Made by a program: the position numbers and the translations under genes
Notes under the pieces: generated by a model
Database searches by the model: none
What the model was told of the DNA's origin: nothing
The model's input: the letters and a program-made list of their open reading frames with translations, nothing else
Assembly (NCBI RefSeq): GCF_001884235.1
Contig: NZ_MAOI01000041.1
Location: forward strand, 1 to 64,000
DNA from: Bacillus paramycoides
Lineage (GTDB): Bacteria; Bacillota; Bacilli; Bacillales; Bacillaceae_G
DNA: 64,000 bases
Direction: 5' to 3'
In this document: one piece after another, positions 17,739 through 27,313 of the stretch
Position numbering within the stretch: position 1 is the stretch's first letter
Layout of the letters: each line of letters opens with the position of its first letter

Positions 17739-18884
17739 ATGATGAGAGTCGCCATATTTACCGATACATTTACACCACAAGTCAACGGTGTCGCGAAAAC
17801 ATTGGCACGGTTAACACGATATTTTCAGAAAGAAAATATCGCCTATTCTGTTTTCGCCCCTCAGCATACGGCTGAAGATAATTTCGTAGCGAATGTGAAC
17901 AAAATGAGAAGTCTCCCGTTAACAATATTATATCCAGAATGCCGCTTTTCTTTTCCTACTCCGCGCATTAAACGGGAACTTCTTGCTTTTAAACCTGATA
18001 TCATTCACATTGCCACACCTTTCAACATGGGACTTTGTGGGTTATATTATGCAAAAAGATTAAACATCCCAGTTGTCGGTTCTTATCATACTGATTTTGA
18101 CGCCTATTTACGTTATTATAAAATTGAATTTCTCTCCACTATGCTATGGAACTATTTAAAATGGTTTCATAGCCATATGCAAAAGAACTTTGTTCCTTCC
18201 CCTGAAACATTACATCAATTAAAGAATAAAGGATTTCAAAACCTCTATATTTGGGGACGCGGTGTAGATTGCTCTCTCTATCATCCAACTTACAATAAAG
18301 ACCTATTCCGAAAAAAATATAATATTACAGCGGACTATATTCTTTCCTACGTCGGACGCCTTGCTCCTGAAAAAGATATCGACACTCTTCAAACACTTAT
18401 TCATATGACCAATAAAGAACGTAACGATATTCATTGGCTCATCGCTGGAGATGGCCCTCTTGCAAAGATCTTGCATGAAAATGTTCCAAAAACAAATGTA
18501 ACCTTTACTGGATATTTACAAGGTGAGGATTTGGCTGAAGCCTATGCTTCTTCCGATCTGATGGTATTTCCATCTGCTACTGAAACATTTGGGAACGTCG
18601 TACTTGAATCACTCGCATGTGGTACACCTGTCATTGGTGCGAATAGTGGTGGGGTTAAAAATATTATTAAAGATGAAACAACTGGATTTCTATGTGATCC
18701 AAAAAATGAGGACTCCTTTTTATCATCTATTTATTATTTATTAAACAATGAAGAAAAATTGAAACAAATGGGTTTAGCCGCCTCGTCTTATGCGAAATCA
18801 CAAAGTTGGGATGAAATCTTTCTTAATTTACTTAACCAATATGAAGAAGTCCTTCACCGAAACAAGGCAGAGCTACTAGCTTAA
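17739..18884 (+). CDS. GT4-family glycosyltransferase
   Basis: 381 residues with the GT-B fold of group 1 glycosyltransferases. The N-terminal acceptor domain contains FTDTFTPQVNGVAKTLARL and GSYHTDFDAYLRYY. The C-terminal donor domain contains SYVGRLAPEKDIDTL, the E-x7-E motif ETFGNVVLESLACG and PVIGANSGGV. These match the GDP-mannose-dependent mannosyltransferase or digalactosyl-diacylglycerol type enzymes. The coupling with the PAP2 gene suggests lipid glycosylation; the donor and acceptor are unknown. Confidence 0.88.
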   Translation: MMRVAIFTDTFTPQVNGVAKTLARLTRYFQKENIAYSVFAPQHTAEDNFVANVNKMRSLPLTILYPECRFSFPTPRIKRELLAFKPDIIHIATPFNMGLCGLYYAKRLNIPVVGSYHTDFDAYLRYYKIEFLSTMLWNYLKWFHSHMQKNFVPSPETLHQLKNKGFQNLYIWGRGVDCSLYHPTYNKDLFRKKYNITADYILSYVGRLAPEKDIDTLQTLIHMTNKERNDIHWLIAGDGPLAKILHENVPKTNVTFTGYLQGEDLAEAYASSDLMVFPSATETFGNVVLESLACGTPVIGANSGGVKNIIKDETTGFLCDPKNEDSFLSSIYYLLNNEEKLKQMGLAASSYAKSQSWDEIFLNLLNQYEEVLHRNKAELLA

Positions 18885-18892
18885 TTATAAAA

Positions 18893-18924
18893 TAAACTCC
18901 CTACAATGAACCGTAGGGAGTTTA
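18893..18924 (+). terminator. terminator of the PAP2-glycosyltransferase operon
   Basis: AAACTCCCTAC and GTAGGGAGTTT stem. Confidence 0.85.
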
Positions 18925-19159
18925 CTACACAATCGTAAATTTTAGTTTAATAAATGATACATACGGTGAAACATAATCTTGTATCTATAGCCATTATAAC
19001 AGAATAATACATAACTAAACAGACTTGTAATAAAAACCCATAAAAATTAATATATGGTTATATAGTATTTTTACTGTATAATGATTTTAAGAAATCTCTC
19101 TTAAAATCAACTTACTCACATACCTTTATACAGTAATTGTCCCCCAATTTCTGTATATC
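18925..19159. other. intergenic region, no gene seen
   Basis: Very AT-rich. Contains GATTTTAAGAAATCTCTCTTAAAATC, an imperfect inverted repeat at about 19081-19107. No open frame with a ribosome site. Confidence 0.5.
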
Positions 19160-19192
19160 AAAAAACCTTTCATTCATTTGAAAGGTCTTTTT
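19160..19192 (-). terminator. terminator overlapping the 3' end of mobA
   Basis: AAAACCTTTCA and TGAAAGGTCTTTT form a stem extending into the last codons of mobA. Confidence 0.7.
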
Positions 19193-19772
19193 GAGCCTGT
19201 ACATATTCTTCTTTCGTATTCACATTTATAAACCAATACGAATTCGCTTGCACATCTTCTCCGGCAACATATTTCACATTACATTGTGATAAAAGCTGTC
19301 CCATACTTCTTTTTTCTTCCTGAAGCAGTTTATCAATTTTCCCTTTAACTCGTTTATGATACGCTGCCAATAGCGGCTGTTTTCTACCTTCAATTATAGG
19401 AACGATCGCATCATACTCATCGCTCGTTTGCTCTATTAAAATTGCAAACCATTCTTTTGAAACATTCGGCGCATCACAAGGCATTATGATATACCAGTCT
19501 GAATCTATGTATTCCATTCCTGATACAATTCCAGCAAGCGGCCCGTTTCCTTTATAGTGCGGAATATCTTCTATAACAGGAACTTGTATTAATTGCTCCA
19601 ATCGCTCTTTTATATCAACATGACTAATGACTACAATTTCTTGCAAAGTACTTTCCATTACTTTCACAATATGCTCAACAAAAGTAGTCCCTTTCCAAAT
19701 CGCTAACGCTTTCGGTTCTCCGAATCTACTCGACATGCCTCCTGCTAATACAATTCCAGTACACCTTTTCAT
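19170..19772 (-). CDS. mobA: molybdenum cofactor guanylyltransferase
   Basis: 200 residues, the usual length. N-terminal nucleotide-binding signature [15 protein letters not shown], then VVISHVD, and the Mg-binding motif [11 protein letters not shown] near residue 95. MobA transfers GMP from GTP to molybdopterin to form the bis-MGD cofactor. It overlaps the upstream moaB gene by 4 bases (ATGA). Other Mo-cofactor genes are not in this window. Confidence 0.93.
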   Translation of the reverse strand: MKRCTGIVLAGGMSSRFGEPKALAIWKGTTFVEHIVKVMESTLQEIVVISHVDIKERLEQLIQVPVIEDIPHYKGNGPLAGIVSGMEYIDSDWYIIMPCDAPNVSKEWFAILIEQTSDEYDAIVPIIEGRKQPLLAAYHKRVKGKIDKLLQEEKRSMGQLLSQCNVKYVAGEDVQANSYWFINVNTKEEYVQAQKDLSNE

Positions 19773-20278
19773 TGGCGGTGCAGCTCAAATGTAATATGAC
19801 CTAATTCAGGCAAAATCAATTTATTCATCGCAAGACGAACAGCTCCGCTAGACCCTGGCATCGAAAAGACTACTTTACGCCCGATTGTACCGCCAATTGC
19901 TCTACTTAACATTGCACTACTTCCGATATCTTCTAAGTAACTAATCATGCGGAACAGCTCACCAAATCCAACGATCTCTTTATCCAATAACGCTAATACT
20001 GCCTCAATCGTTACATCACGCTTCGTAATACCAGTACCGCCATTCGTTAGCACAACATCAACATCTTCTTGATGATAACCAGCTAACACAGCCTGCTGAA
20101 TACTTTCTTTATCATCTTTCACAATCTCATAAGCAGTCACTTTATGTCCCGCTTCTATTAATAATGCATGTAATAATTGCCCGCTCTTATCAGTCTCTTC
20201 CGTACGCGTATCAGAAATCGTAACAATTTTGCAGCGTACCTCTTTTGGTGCTTGTTTTTTATGTTCGATTGCGCTCAT
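19769..20278 (-). CDS. moaB: molybdopterin adenylyltransferase-type protein MoaB
   Basis: 169 residues with [18 protein letters not shown], the MPT-binding motif [13 protein letters not shown] near residue 80, and [13 protein letters not shown] near residue 140, all typical for MoaB/MogA. It acts in the Mo-cofactor pathway by binding or adenylylating molybdopterin. AAGGAAGGATACAAA precedes the ATG. First gene of the moaB-mobA pair. Confidence 0.92.
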   Translation of the reverse strand: MSAIEHKKQAPKEVRCKIVTISDTRTEETDKSGQLLHALLIEAGHKVTAYEIVKDDKESIQQAVLAGYHQEDVDVVLTNGGTGITKRDVTIEAVLALLDKEIVGFGELFRMISYLEDIGSSAMLSRAIGGTIGRKVVFSMPGSSGAVRLAMNKLILPELGHITFELHRQ

Positions 20279-20532
20279 TTTGTATCCTTCCTTCCTTAAA
20301 GACTTTTCTTCATTTTATCATACATACCTTTACACAATTATGTATGAAGCCACTGATACGTCATGATACAATATAAGTATGTACAACCACAAAAAGGAAG
20401 ATAAAACAATATACTTTCTTATACTCTTAGACTTCACATCATTAGCTACTCTTTAACTTTCCTTATATTTTCTGCATAGTAGAATTCAATGTTAAAACTT
20501 GCACTACAAAATAAAGTGGAGGTCTACATATT

Positions 20533-20712
20533 ATGGAACTTTATAAAAAATTAACAACAACATTTATTCTCTTATTTATCGCTTCCATCACTGTCGGATT
20601 TTCCTTGAAAGGTGCAATCCCATACGCTACATTAATGAGCACTATTTTCGCAACACTCTTTTTACTATGTAGTGCATTTTGCGCGGGCAAAGCACGTCAA
20701 ATGAAAGGGTGA
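20533..20712 (+). CDS. small two-TM membrane protein (59 residues)
   Basis: Starts MELYKKLTTTFILLFIASIT with a GGAGG motif upstream, contains two hydrophobic helices (residues 9-25 and 32-50) and ends KARQMKG at a TGA. The next gene starts 6 bases later, suggesting an operon. No family recognised. Confidence 0.65.
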   Translation: MELYKKLTTTFILLFIASITVGFSLKGAIPYATLMSTIFATLFLLCSAFCAGKARQMKG

Positions 20713-20718
20713 TCTCGC

Positions 20719-20898
20719 ATGTTTCATAAAAAGCCAACCGTTTGTCAATCATGCAAAAAAGAAATACAAACGTATGAAAAAGCATGGGTTCATATACCAT
20801 TTCCGGCAAGTGGGATGACAAATATGAAAAAGTATATTGAACTAGACGGTGAAGTGTATTGTAGTTCATGCATTCAAGTAGTAAATGAAACCAAATAA
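20719..20898 (+). CDS. small zinc-ribbon protein (59 residues)
   Basis: Two CxxC knuckles, CQSCKK (residues 9-14) and CSSCIQ (about residues 48-53), separated by about 35 residues including WVHIPFPASGMTNMKKYIEL. The pattern fits a zinc ribbon or LIM-like metal-binding fold; such proteins in Bacillus are often mislabelled as transport components. It is followed by a terminator. Confidence 0.65.
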   Translation: MFHKKPTVCQSCKKEIQTYEKAWVHIPFPASGMTNMKKYIELDGEVYCSSCIQVVNETK

Positions 20899-20900
20899 AA

Positions 20901-20936
20901 AAAGCTTTGCGCTCACACAGCGCAAAGCTTTTTTTC
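20901..20936. terminator. bidirectional terminator
   Basis: AAAAAGCTTTGCGCT and AGCGCAAAGCTTTTT form a strong stem between the small zinc-ribbon gene and converging metK. Confidence 0.9.
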
Positions 20937-20941
20937 ATATA

Positions 20942-22141
20942 TTATAGACTAGCTTGCTCTTTTAAAGCAGCTGCTTTGTCTGTACGTTCCCATGATAAAT
21001 CTACATCAGTACGTCCGAAGTGTCCGTAAGCTGCTGTTTGTTTGTAAATCGGGCGACGTAAGTCTAGCATTTTAATAATACCAGCTGGGCGAAGATCGAA
21101 GTTGTTACGAACTAGTTCTACTAATACATCTTCAGATACTTTACCAGTGCCGAATGTATCAACTGAAATTGATACTGGTTGCGCTACGCCAATTGCGTAT
21201 GCAAGTTGTACTTCCGCTTTATCAGCAAGACCAGCTGCTACGATATTTTTCGCAACATAACGAGCTGCATATGCTGCTGAACGGTCAACTTTCGTTGCAT
21301 CTTTACCAGAGAATGCACCGCCACCGTGGCGAGCGTATCCACCGTAAGTATCAACGATGATTTTACGTCCTGTTAAACCAGCATCACCTTGTGGTCCACC
21401 GATTACGAAGCGACCAGTTGGGTTAATGAAGAATTTCGTTTCTCCATCCATTAATTCTGCTGGAACTACAGCTTTAATTACATGCTCTTTTAAATCGCGA
21501 TCGATTTCTTCCCATGTAACATCTGGATGATGCTGTGTAGAAATTACAATTGTATCTACACGTACAGGTTTACCATTTTCATCATACTCAACTGTAACTT
21601 GCGTTTTTCCATCTGGACGTAAGTATGATAATGTGTCATCTTTACGTACTTCAGTTAAACGACGAGCTAATTTGTGAGCAAGCGAGATTGGAAGTGGCAT
21701 TAATTCTTGTGTTTCATTACATGCGAAACCAAACATTAAACCTTGGTCTCCTGCACCAATTGCCTCAATCTCAGCGTCAGTCATTTGACCTTCGCGTGCT
21801 TCTAGCGCTTGGTCAACACCCATAGCGATGTCAGCAGATTGCTCATCGATAGATGTTAAAACAGCACAAGTTTCTGCATCGAATCCGTATTTTGCACGTG
21901 TGTAACCAATGCCTTGAATTGTTTCACGAACGATTTTCGGAATATCTACGTAAGTAGAAGTCGTAATTTCCCCCGCTACCAATACTAAACCAGTTGTTAC
22001 AGTTGTTTCACAAGCCACACGTGCATTTGCGTCTTTTGATAAGATCGCATCTAAAATTGAATCAGAAATTTGGTCACAAATTTTATCTGGATGTCCTTCA
22101 GTTACAGACTCAGATGTGAACAGATGACGTTTTTTTGTCAT
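20942..22141 (-). CDS. metK: S-adenosylmethionine synthetase
   Basis: 399 residues, full length. N-terminus [20 protein letters not shown] carries the methionine/ATP-binding motif; [15 protein letters not shown] (ATP-binding hexapeptide region) lies near residue 116; [19 protein letters not shown] provides the phosphate-binding P-loop-like motif near residue 263. Makes SAM from Met and ATP, supplying methylation and polyamine pathways and, through SAH recycling, LuxS. A SAM-I riboswitch lies upstream. Confidence 0.98.
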   Translation of the reverse strand: MTKKRHLFTSESVTEGHPDKICDQISDSILDAILSKDANARVACETTVTTGLVLVAGEITTSTYVDIPKIVRETIQGIGYTRAKYGFDAETCAVLTSIDEQSADIAMGVDQALEAREGQMTDAEIEAIGAGDQGLMFGFACNETQELMPLPISLAHKLARRLTEVRKDDTLSYLRPDGKTQVTVEYDENGKPVRVDTIVISTQHHPDVTWEEIDRDLKEHVIKAVVPAELMDGETKFFINPTGRFVIGGPQGDAGLTGRKIIVDTYGGYARHGGGAFSGKDATKVDRSAAYAARYVAKNIVAAGLADKAEVQLAYAIGVAQPVSISVDTFGTGKVSEDVLVELVRNNFDLRPAGIIKMLDLRRPIYKQTAAYGHFGRTDVDLSWERTDKAAALKEQASL

Positions 22142-22241
22142 GTGGTAAACCTCCCTACAGTAATTGTATATATTGTACGGAACTCATCCTTAATTTGCCA
22201 CAAACTGCGACATACATTTATTCTCCCACACAAGCATACAG

Positions 22242-22276
22242 AAAAACCTTTCCTACTTAACATAGAGGAAAGGTTT
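22242..22276 (-). terminator. riboswitch-linked terminator of metK
   Basis: AAACCTTTCCTC and GAGGAAAGGTTT-type stem downstream of the SAM aptamer. This would be the OFF-state terminator. Confidence 0.8.
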
Positions 22277-22310
22277 AATTTGCTACTTGCATACTGCTTT
22301 TTGCCCTTTG

Positions 22311-22433
22311 CTCTTATCGTTCGAGACCATTAGCCTCGCACAGGTTTTAGCACCTATTCACTTGTTATTTACCATCACAAGTGAGGTTGCTGGGCTTCAT
22401 CGGGCCTGTCCCTCCGCCAGCTCGGGATAAGAG
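22311..22433 (-). promoter_or_regulatory. SAM-I (S-box) riboswitch of metK
   Basis: On the minus strand the aptamer opens CTCTTATCCCGAGCTGGCGG, continues GGGACAGGCCCGATGAAGCC and CAGCAACCTC, and ends GCTAATGGTCTCGAACGATA then AGAG, closing the P1 helix. This is the conserved S-box sequence. High SAM favours termination before metK. Confidence 0.97.
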
Positions 22434-22662
22434 AGTATCCGTCCCAACCTATACTAAAGAAATGATATTCATTTGTCAATTAATATTCACATTTTCCTGA
22501 AAGTTTTTCTCAATAAGCATAGAATGAAATATTAATAAGGAAATGATGCATTCACACAAACAAAAACAAATAAATAGTATACATTATTTATATGATTGTG
22601 TTATACTCTTGATGGGGATTACGAGAAATATTTCATTAAATGAAAAGGATGGTATATAAATT

Positions 22663-24249
22663 ATGAGTACTGTGAATGTCCAAATTGGTTTACATGAATT
22701 ATTGAACGGAAGCAATGCACAGATTCAACTAAGTGTTCCGCAATTAGTGGAAAAAGTATTAATGCGAAATGAAGGGAAATTAACTTCTACTGGTGCCGTT
22801 TCTGCTTCAACAGGAAAATATACAGGACGTTCTCCTAAAGATAAATTTATTGTGAAAGAAGCATCGGTTGCTGACAAAATTGCTTGGGGAGCTGTGAATC
22901 AACCGATTTCTGAAGAACATTTTAATAAATTATATACTAAAGTTTTAGAATACTTAAAAGAAAAAGAAGAGTTATTCGTATTCAAAGGATTTGCAGGCGC
23001 TGATCGCAACTATCGTCTACCAATTCAAGTTGTTAACGAATACGCATGGCATAATTTATTCGTGCATCAATTATTTATCCGTCCAACTGAAGAAGAATTA
23101 ACAACTCACGAATCGGAGTTCACAATTGTTTCTGCACCAAACTTTAAAGCTGATCCAGCAGTTGACGGTACAAATTCTGAAGCATTCATTATGGTTTCAT
23201 TCGAAAAACGTATCGTACTAATCGGTGGTACAGAATACGCTGGAGAAATGAAAAAATCAATCTTCTCTATTATGAACTTCTTACTTCCAGAACAAGATAT
23301 TCTTTCTATGCATTGCTCTGCAAACGTAGGCGAAGAAGGCGACGTGGCACTATTCTTCGGTTTATCTGGAACAGGTAAAACAACATTATCTGCTGATCCA
23401 AACCGTAAATTAATCGGTGATGATGAACACGGTTGGTCTGATAACGGTGTATTCAATATTGAGGGTGGTTGCTATGCAAAATGTGTAAACCTTTCTCATG
23501 AGAAAGAACCACAAATCTTTGATGCAATTAAATTCGGTTCAGTTTTAGAAAACGTTGTCATTAATGACCAAACACGCATCGCAGACTATAACGATACTAC
23601 TTTAACAGAAAATACACGTGCTGCATACCCTATGCATGCGATTGACAATATCGTACTGCCAAGTGTTGCAGGACATCCAAATACAATTATTTTCTTAACT
23701 GCTGACGCATCTGGCGTATTGCCTCCAATCAGTAAGTTATCAAAAGAACAAGCTATGTACCATTTCTTAAGCGGTTACACTAGTAAACTAGCAGGAACAG
23801 AGCGCGGCGTTACATCTCCGCAAGCTACATTCTCAACTTGCTTCGGTTCACCGTTCTTACCGCTTGATGCATCTCGCTATGCTGAAATGCTTGGTGAAAA
23901 AATCGAGAAACATGATGCAAAAGTATTCTTAGTAAACACTGGCTGGACTGGTGGCGAATACGGCGTTGGTAAACGCATGAACTTAGGTTACACTCGTGCA
24001 ATGATTCAAGCAGCACTAAGCGGTGAACTTGCGAAAGCAGAAACTGCAAAACACGACATCTTCGGTCTAGAAGTACCTCGTCACGTTCCAGGTGTACCTG
24101 ACGAAGTATTAATGCCTGAACAAACTTGGGCTGATAAAGCTGCTTACAAAGCGAAAGCAATTGAGCTTGCGAACGAGTTTAAAGCAAACTTCAAAAAATT
24201 CGATAGCGTTTCTGAAGATATTATTAACTTAGGCGGTCCAATCGCTTAA
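22663..24249 (+). CDS. pckA: phosphoenolpyruvate carboxykinase (ATP)
   Basis: 528 residues of the ATP-dependent PEPCK family, converting oxaloacetate to PEP in gluconeogenesis. Kinase-1a P-loop [16 protein letters not shown] near residue 233, the metal-binding motif LIGDDEHGW right after it, and the PEPCK substrate motif [11 protein letters not shown] near residue 52. [15 protein letters not shown] is near residue 425. In Bacillus it is usually repressed by CcpN/glucose; I did not identify a CcpN site with certainty. A terminator (24366-24403) follows. Confidence 0.97.
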   Translation: MSTVNVQIGLHELLNGSNAQIQLSVPQLVEKVLMRNEGKLTSTGAVSASTGKYTGRSPKDKFIVKEASVADKIAWGAVNQPISEEHFNKLYTKVLEYLKEKEELFVFKGFAGADRNYRLPIQVVNEYAWHNLFVHQLFIRPTEEELTTHESEFTIVSAPNFKADPAVDGTNSEAFIMVSFEKRIVLIGGTEYAGEMKKSIFSIMNFLLPEQDILSMHCSANVGEEGDVALFFGLSGTGKTTLSADPNRKLIGDDEHGWSDNGVFNIEGGCYAKCVNLSHEKEPQIFDAIKFGSVLENVVINDQTRIADYNDTTLTENTRAAYPMHAIDNIVLPSVAGHPNTIIFLTADASGVLPPISKLSKEQAMYHFLSGYTSKLAGTERGVTSPQATFSTCFGSPFLPLDASRYAEMLGEKIEKHDAKVFLVNTGWTGGEYGVGKRMNLGYTRAMIQAALSGELAKAETAKHDIFGLEVPRHVPGVPDEVLMPEQTWADKAAYKAKAIELANEFKANFKKFDSVSEDIINLGGPIA

Positions 24250-24365
24250 ATTTAACTTTTCTGTTGAATAACCCTTTACTCATATGAATAAGTATTGTGT
24301 AATCACAAAGTTTCGCGTACTCACCGACAAAACCCAATGCGGCTTAACGGTTACACATACTTACA

Positions 24366-24403
24366 TAAAAAAGAAGCTTACGTTTTTCACGTAAGCTTCT
24401 TTC
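24366..24403 (+). terminator. terminator of pckA
   Basis: AAAGAAGCTTACG and CGTAAGCTTCTTT stem. Confidence 0.8.
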
Positions 24404-24413
24404 TATATATTCT

Positions 24414-24905
24414 TCAATTTATCCACATACAAATCACGACTTCGAAAACATAAACTTAGTTCCCACTCACTTACGCCTTCTGTTTTCACACGGCATGGGG
24501 CAAAAAAAGCTCTGACTGCTTCTATCCACCGCCGGATCCTCTATTCCACCTAAAAGGTTCCAAAACCAGTTTTCAATTTATATACTTGGATTTTCTCACA
24601 TACAAATCAAGTCTTCAAAAATATAAACAGATTTCTCGCTCACTTACTCTTTCTGTTTTCACGCGGCATGGGGCAAAAAAAGGCTCTGACCACTTCTAAC
24701 CATCGCTAGATCCTCTATTCCACCTAAAAGGTTCCAAAACCAGTTTTCAATTTATATACTTGGATTTTCTCACATACAAATCAAGTCTTCAAAAATATAA
24801 ACAGATTTCTCGCTCACTTACTCTTTCTGTTTTCACGCGGCATGGGGCAAAAAAAGGCTCTGACCGCTTCTATCCACCGCCGGATCCTCTATTCCATCTA
24901 AAAAG
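24414..24905. repeat. three tandem copies of a ~174-bp intergenic repeat
   Basis: Copies begin at about 24414, 24573 and 24747, each starting TCAATTTAT. The first lacks about 15 bases (ATACTTGGATTTTCT). Shared landmarks are CACATACAAATCA, CTTTCTGTTTTCACGCGGCA, CATGGGGCAAAAAAAG, GGATCCTCTATTCCA and GGTTCCAAAACCAG. Copies 2 and 3 are almost identical. No ORF with a ribosome site runs through it on either strand. Confidence 0.92.
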
Positions 24906-24917
24906 AAGCTTTTTTAT

Positions 24918-25298
24918 CTATTTCGTTAATTCTTTTTCATCTTTCATACTATAGTAGCCTAAATTAATAACAATTAAAAAATAACCGCCCATAATACCAA
25001 CTGCAAATGCCCACATAACCATATGGTGCTCAATTTCATACATAACAATGGCACCAAGAATTGCAGCTGCAAAACGATTAAACATACCAAGTGTCGGCGC
25101 CTTTGTTTTCTTTACAATGCTATCTCCAAGCTTCTCAATACGTCTTCCTAAAATCCAAACACAATACATGCTTACAATAAGTCCAATTCCAGCACCTAAA
25201 AAATGAGCTGAAAATGGTGTTATCGCCCAACCTAGTAACATAATCCCTAGTAGATAATACGCTTGAATTTTAAACGACCTTAATGACATACTAATCAT
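24918..25298 (-). CDS. ATP synthase subunit I-like (AtpI) membrane protein
   Basis: 126 residues, four TM helices: YYLLGIMLLGWAITPF, GIGLIVSMYCVWILGRR, AAAILGAIVMYEI and GIMGGYFLIVINLGYY. A basic loop (RRIEKLGDSIVKKTKA) lies between TM2 and TM3, as in Bacillus AtpI (magnesium or c-ring assembly role). No F1Fo genes are nearby, so it is probably a paralogue outside the atp operon. The family call rests on topology and loop pattern only. Confidence 0.55.
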   Translation of the reverse strand: MISMSLRSFKIQAYYLLGIMLLGWAITPFSAHFLGAGIGLIVSMYCVWILGRRIEKLGDSIVKKTKAPTLGMFNRFAAAILGAIVMYEIEHHMVMWAFAVGIMGGYFLIVINLGYYSMKDEKELTK

Positions 25299-25601
25299 GC
25301 TGTACTCCTCTTCAATAGTTTTTATCTATCCAACAAAGCTGTATAACTCACTTAGTTCGAGTCCATACTACTTAAAAATTCATTTACATACCTATTTCAT
25401 CCAAATTAAAAACAACATAAACACAATGTTTACGTTACTAAAATGTTTTTAGGAAATAATATTATACAAGATTCCTAGTATAGAATCACCGATAAATGTG
25501 ACGTTTTTCAAAACATTTTTCGTCCATTTATGAAAAAAATGATATCAATCTATGAACATACGGATATGATGTAATAAGCACATAAATAAAGGGGGCGTCT
25601 A
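25299..25601. other. intergenic region, divergent promoters
   Basis: AT-rich spacer between the AtpI-like gene and a small membrane-protein gene. No further open frame with a ribosome site. Confidence 0.45.
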
Positions 25602-25823
25602 ATGATTTATTTTTTAATGGCTCTCATTCACCTCATTGTCCCTGCCCTTATTGGCCTTTCATTATATTGGTACACGAAAAATCATAGTATCTTCTATGCT
25701 GTCCTCGGTGTTCTTCTTCCAGGAATTATTCTTATTACACTCTTCCGCATTCCTTTTCTTAATTTAATTCCACTTATTACTGCCATTTTATTTCTCGTAT
25801 TTTTACCTAAAATAAAAAAATAG
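25602..25823 (+). CDS. small hydrophobic membrane protein (73 residues)
   Basis: Almost wholly hydrophobic, about three TM segments (IYFLMALIHLIVPALIGLSL, FYAVLGVLLPGIILITLF, LIPLITAILFLVFL) with a basic PKIKK tail inside. AAGGGGGCGTCT upstream of the ATG supports translation. No family recognised. Confidence 0.65.
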   Translation: MIYFLMALIHLIVPALIGLSLYWYTKNHSIFYAVLGVLLPGIILITLFRIPFLNLIPLITAILFLVFLPKIKK

Positions 25824-25858
25824 GAAAGCAGATCATAGGTGATCTGTTTTCCTATTTT
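25814..25858. terminator. bidirectional terminator
   Basis: AAAATAGGAAAGCAGATCA and TGATCTGTTTTCCTATTTT pair; shared by the small membrane-protein gene and converging EamA gene. Confidence 0.85.
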
Positions 25859-26757
25859 GATATAGATTCTTGCACGGTAGACTGCGCTTCTACTTTCTCT
25901 GACTTCACAAACCATAGACCGAAGAAAATGATGATTCCACCGATAATTTGCTGTAATGAAATATATTCTTTTGCCCATAGAGCTGCAAATAAAACCGCTA
26001 CAAGCGGTGTAATATACATATATACCATTGTGTGCGACGCACCAATTTTTTGTACACCAACATACCACATAACTAAACCGAATACCGTTACAAAGAAAAT
26101 AGAATAAAGCAAGGCAAACCATGTCATCCCATTTGCAATATGAAATGGCATTGAAAAAACGTGTGGTCCACTTAACACAGCAAGCGGAATTGCTCCAACA
26201 ACTGCTGACCATGCCGTAACACGAAGAGCAGAATATTTTTTTATAAGAGGACCTGCTAAAACAGGGTAAAGTCCCCAGCATATTGATGTAATAAGTCCAA
26301 TTCCGTTTCCGTAAGAGGAACTAACAAGTGAATGTCCCGCCAACAGAACAAGCACAGTACCACCGCAAGCAATAATAGAACCGATTAACTTTCGGGAAGA
26401 AAACTTTTCTTGTTTAAGCGAAATAGCAAATAAAGTTGTAAAAATAGGTGAAATAGAAATGAGTAAAGAGGCATTTGTAGCGGATGTATATTTGACAGTT
26501 TCCATAAATAACGTTTGATACAGTACAATACCTACAACGCTAACGATGATTAATCTTGGTATATCCTTTCGCTCCATGTAAAGTGACTTTTCAATAAAAA
26601 ACGTAAGTAATAACAATAACGGTGCCGCTGCCATCATTCGAAGTGCCGTAAACTCAATCGCTGTAAACTCTAAAAGTCCGTATTTCGCAATCGTATAATT
26701 GACGCCCCATATAATAACAACACTTAAAATTAATAATTCAATTCCCCATTTTCTCAT
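25852..26757 (-). CDS. EamA-family (DMT) transporter
   Basis: About 301 residues, ten TM helices in two EamA repeats: first IIWGVNYTIAKYGL...EFTALRMMAAAPLLLL, second SICWGLYPVLAGPLIKKYSALRVTAWS. Ends with a short charged tail. Start at ATG 26757 (MRKWGIELLIL) with GGAGGGG upstream. Family members export amino acids, nucleosides or drugs; substrate here unknown. Confidence 0.85.
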   Translation of the reverse strand: MRKWGIELLILSVVIIWGVNYTIAKYGLLEFTAIEFTALRMMAAAPLLLLLTFFIEKSLYMERKDIPRLIIVSVVGIVLYQTLFMETVKYTSATNASLLISISPIFTTLFAISLKQEKFSSRKLIGSIIACGGTVLVLLAGHSLVSSSYGNGIGLITSICWGLYPVLAGPLIKKYSALRVTAWSAVVGAIPLAVLSGPHVFSMPFHIANGMTWFALLYSIFFVTVFGLVMWYVGVQKIGASHTMVYMYITPLVAVLFAALWAKEYISLQQIIGGIIIFFGLWFVKSEKVEAQSTVQESISK

Positions 26758-26828
26758 GCGTAATCCCCTCCGCAAAGAAAATTATACAGAAAATTCAATC
26801 ACATGTACATTTCATTATGTGAAAAAAA

Positions 26829-26868
26829 CAAAGACAGAGAGGCGTATATGATACGCCTCTCTGTCTTT
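26829..26868. terminator. terminator between the HesB-like gene and the EamA region
   Basis: AACAAAGACAGAGAGGCGTA pairs with TACGCCTCTCTGTCTTTGTT. Confidence 0.85.
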
Positions 26869-26869
26869 G

Positions 26870-27193
26870 TTATACTCGAATATGTAGCTTCATATTCGGA
26901 TTATAAAACTGGCTCGGACTCTTCAGTAGAAAATGCCCTCCAGATTCATGTAAATCAACCGTTAACTTATCATCCATAAATACAAGCTTTGTGCGATCTG
27001 CAATAAAGTTTAATGCACTTGATTCAATATTTACATCGCGCTCATCTTTCTCTGAAACGGCTACTAAATCAATAATCCCGCTCATGACACAACCGCAACC
27101 TTCATTATCATAAAATAACTTTATATATTTCGCTTCACTTGGAATCGTATCCATAATCTTTTTATATGCTGCATCTGTTACAGTAACGTACAT
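26870..27193 (-). CDS. HesB/IscA-like protein (YqkB type)
   Basis: About 107 residues from MYVTVTDAAYKKIMD. The A-type Fe-S carrier fold is suggested by IKLFYDNEGCGCVMSGIIDLV and the central FIADRTKLVFMDDKLTVDLHE. Only CGC (residues about 33-35) is present; the C-terminal Cys-x-Cys of IscA is replaced (GGHFLLKSPSQF), as in the YqkB subgroup. The frame stays open upstream to a GTG at 27241, but no ribosome site fits there; an AGAGGA lies 12 bases before the chosen ATG. Confidence 0.75.
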   Translation of the reverse strand: MYVTVTDAAYKKIMDTIPSEAKYIKLFYDNEGCGCVMSGIIDLVAVSEKDERDVNIESSALNFIADRTKLVFMDDKLTVDLHESGGHFLLKSPSQFYNPNMKLHIRV

Positions 27194-27313
27194 ACGTGAA
27201 TCTACATCCTCTCTTCTCATATCATTCATATATTGTACCACTATTTTTCTTAATTCTTGTATACAGAAAATTAAGACTAATGTTAAAATGGCAATGATAA
27301 AGGAGGAATTACA

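Noticed and set aside
24300-24345. CACCGACAAAACCC as another copy of the modular repeat
   Set aside because: Only about eight bases match the end module and no ATATCGA modules are adjacent.
24760-24954. Plus-strand 64-residue frame in the tandem repeat
   Set aside because: Runs from the repeat into the opposite-strand AtpI-like gene, with no ribosome site and a Phe/Ser-rich antisense composition.
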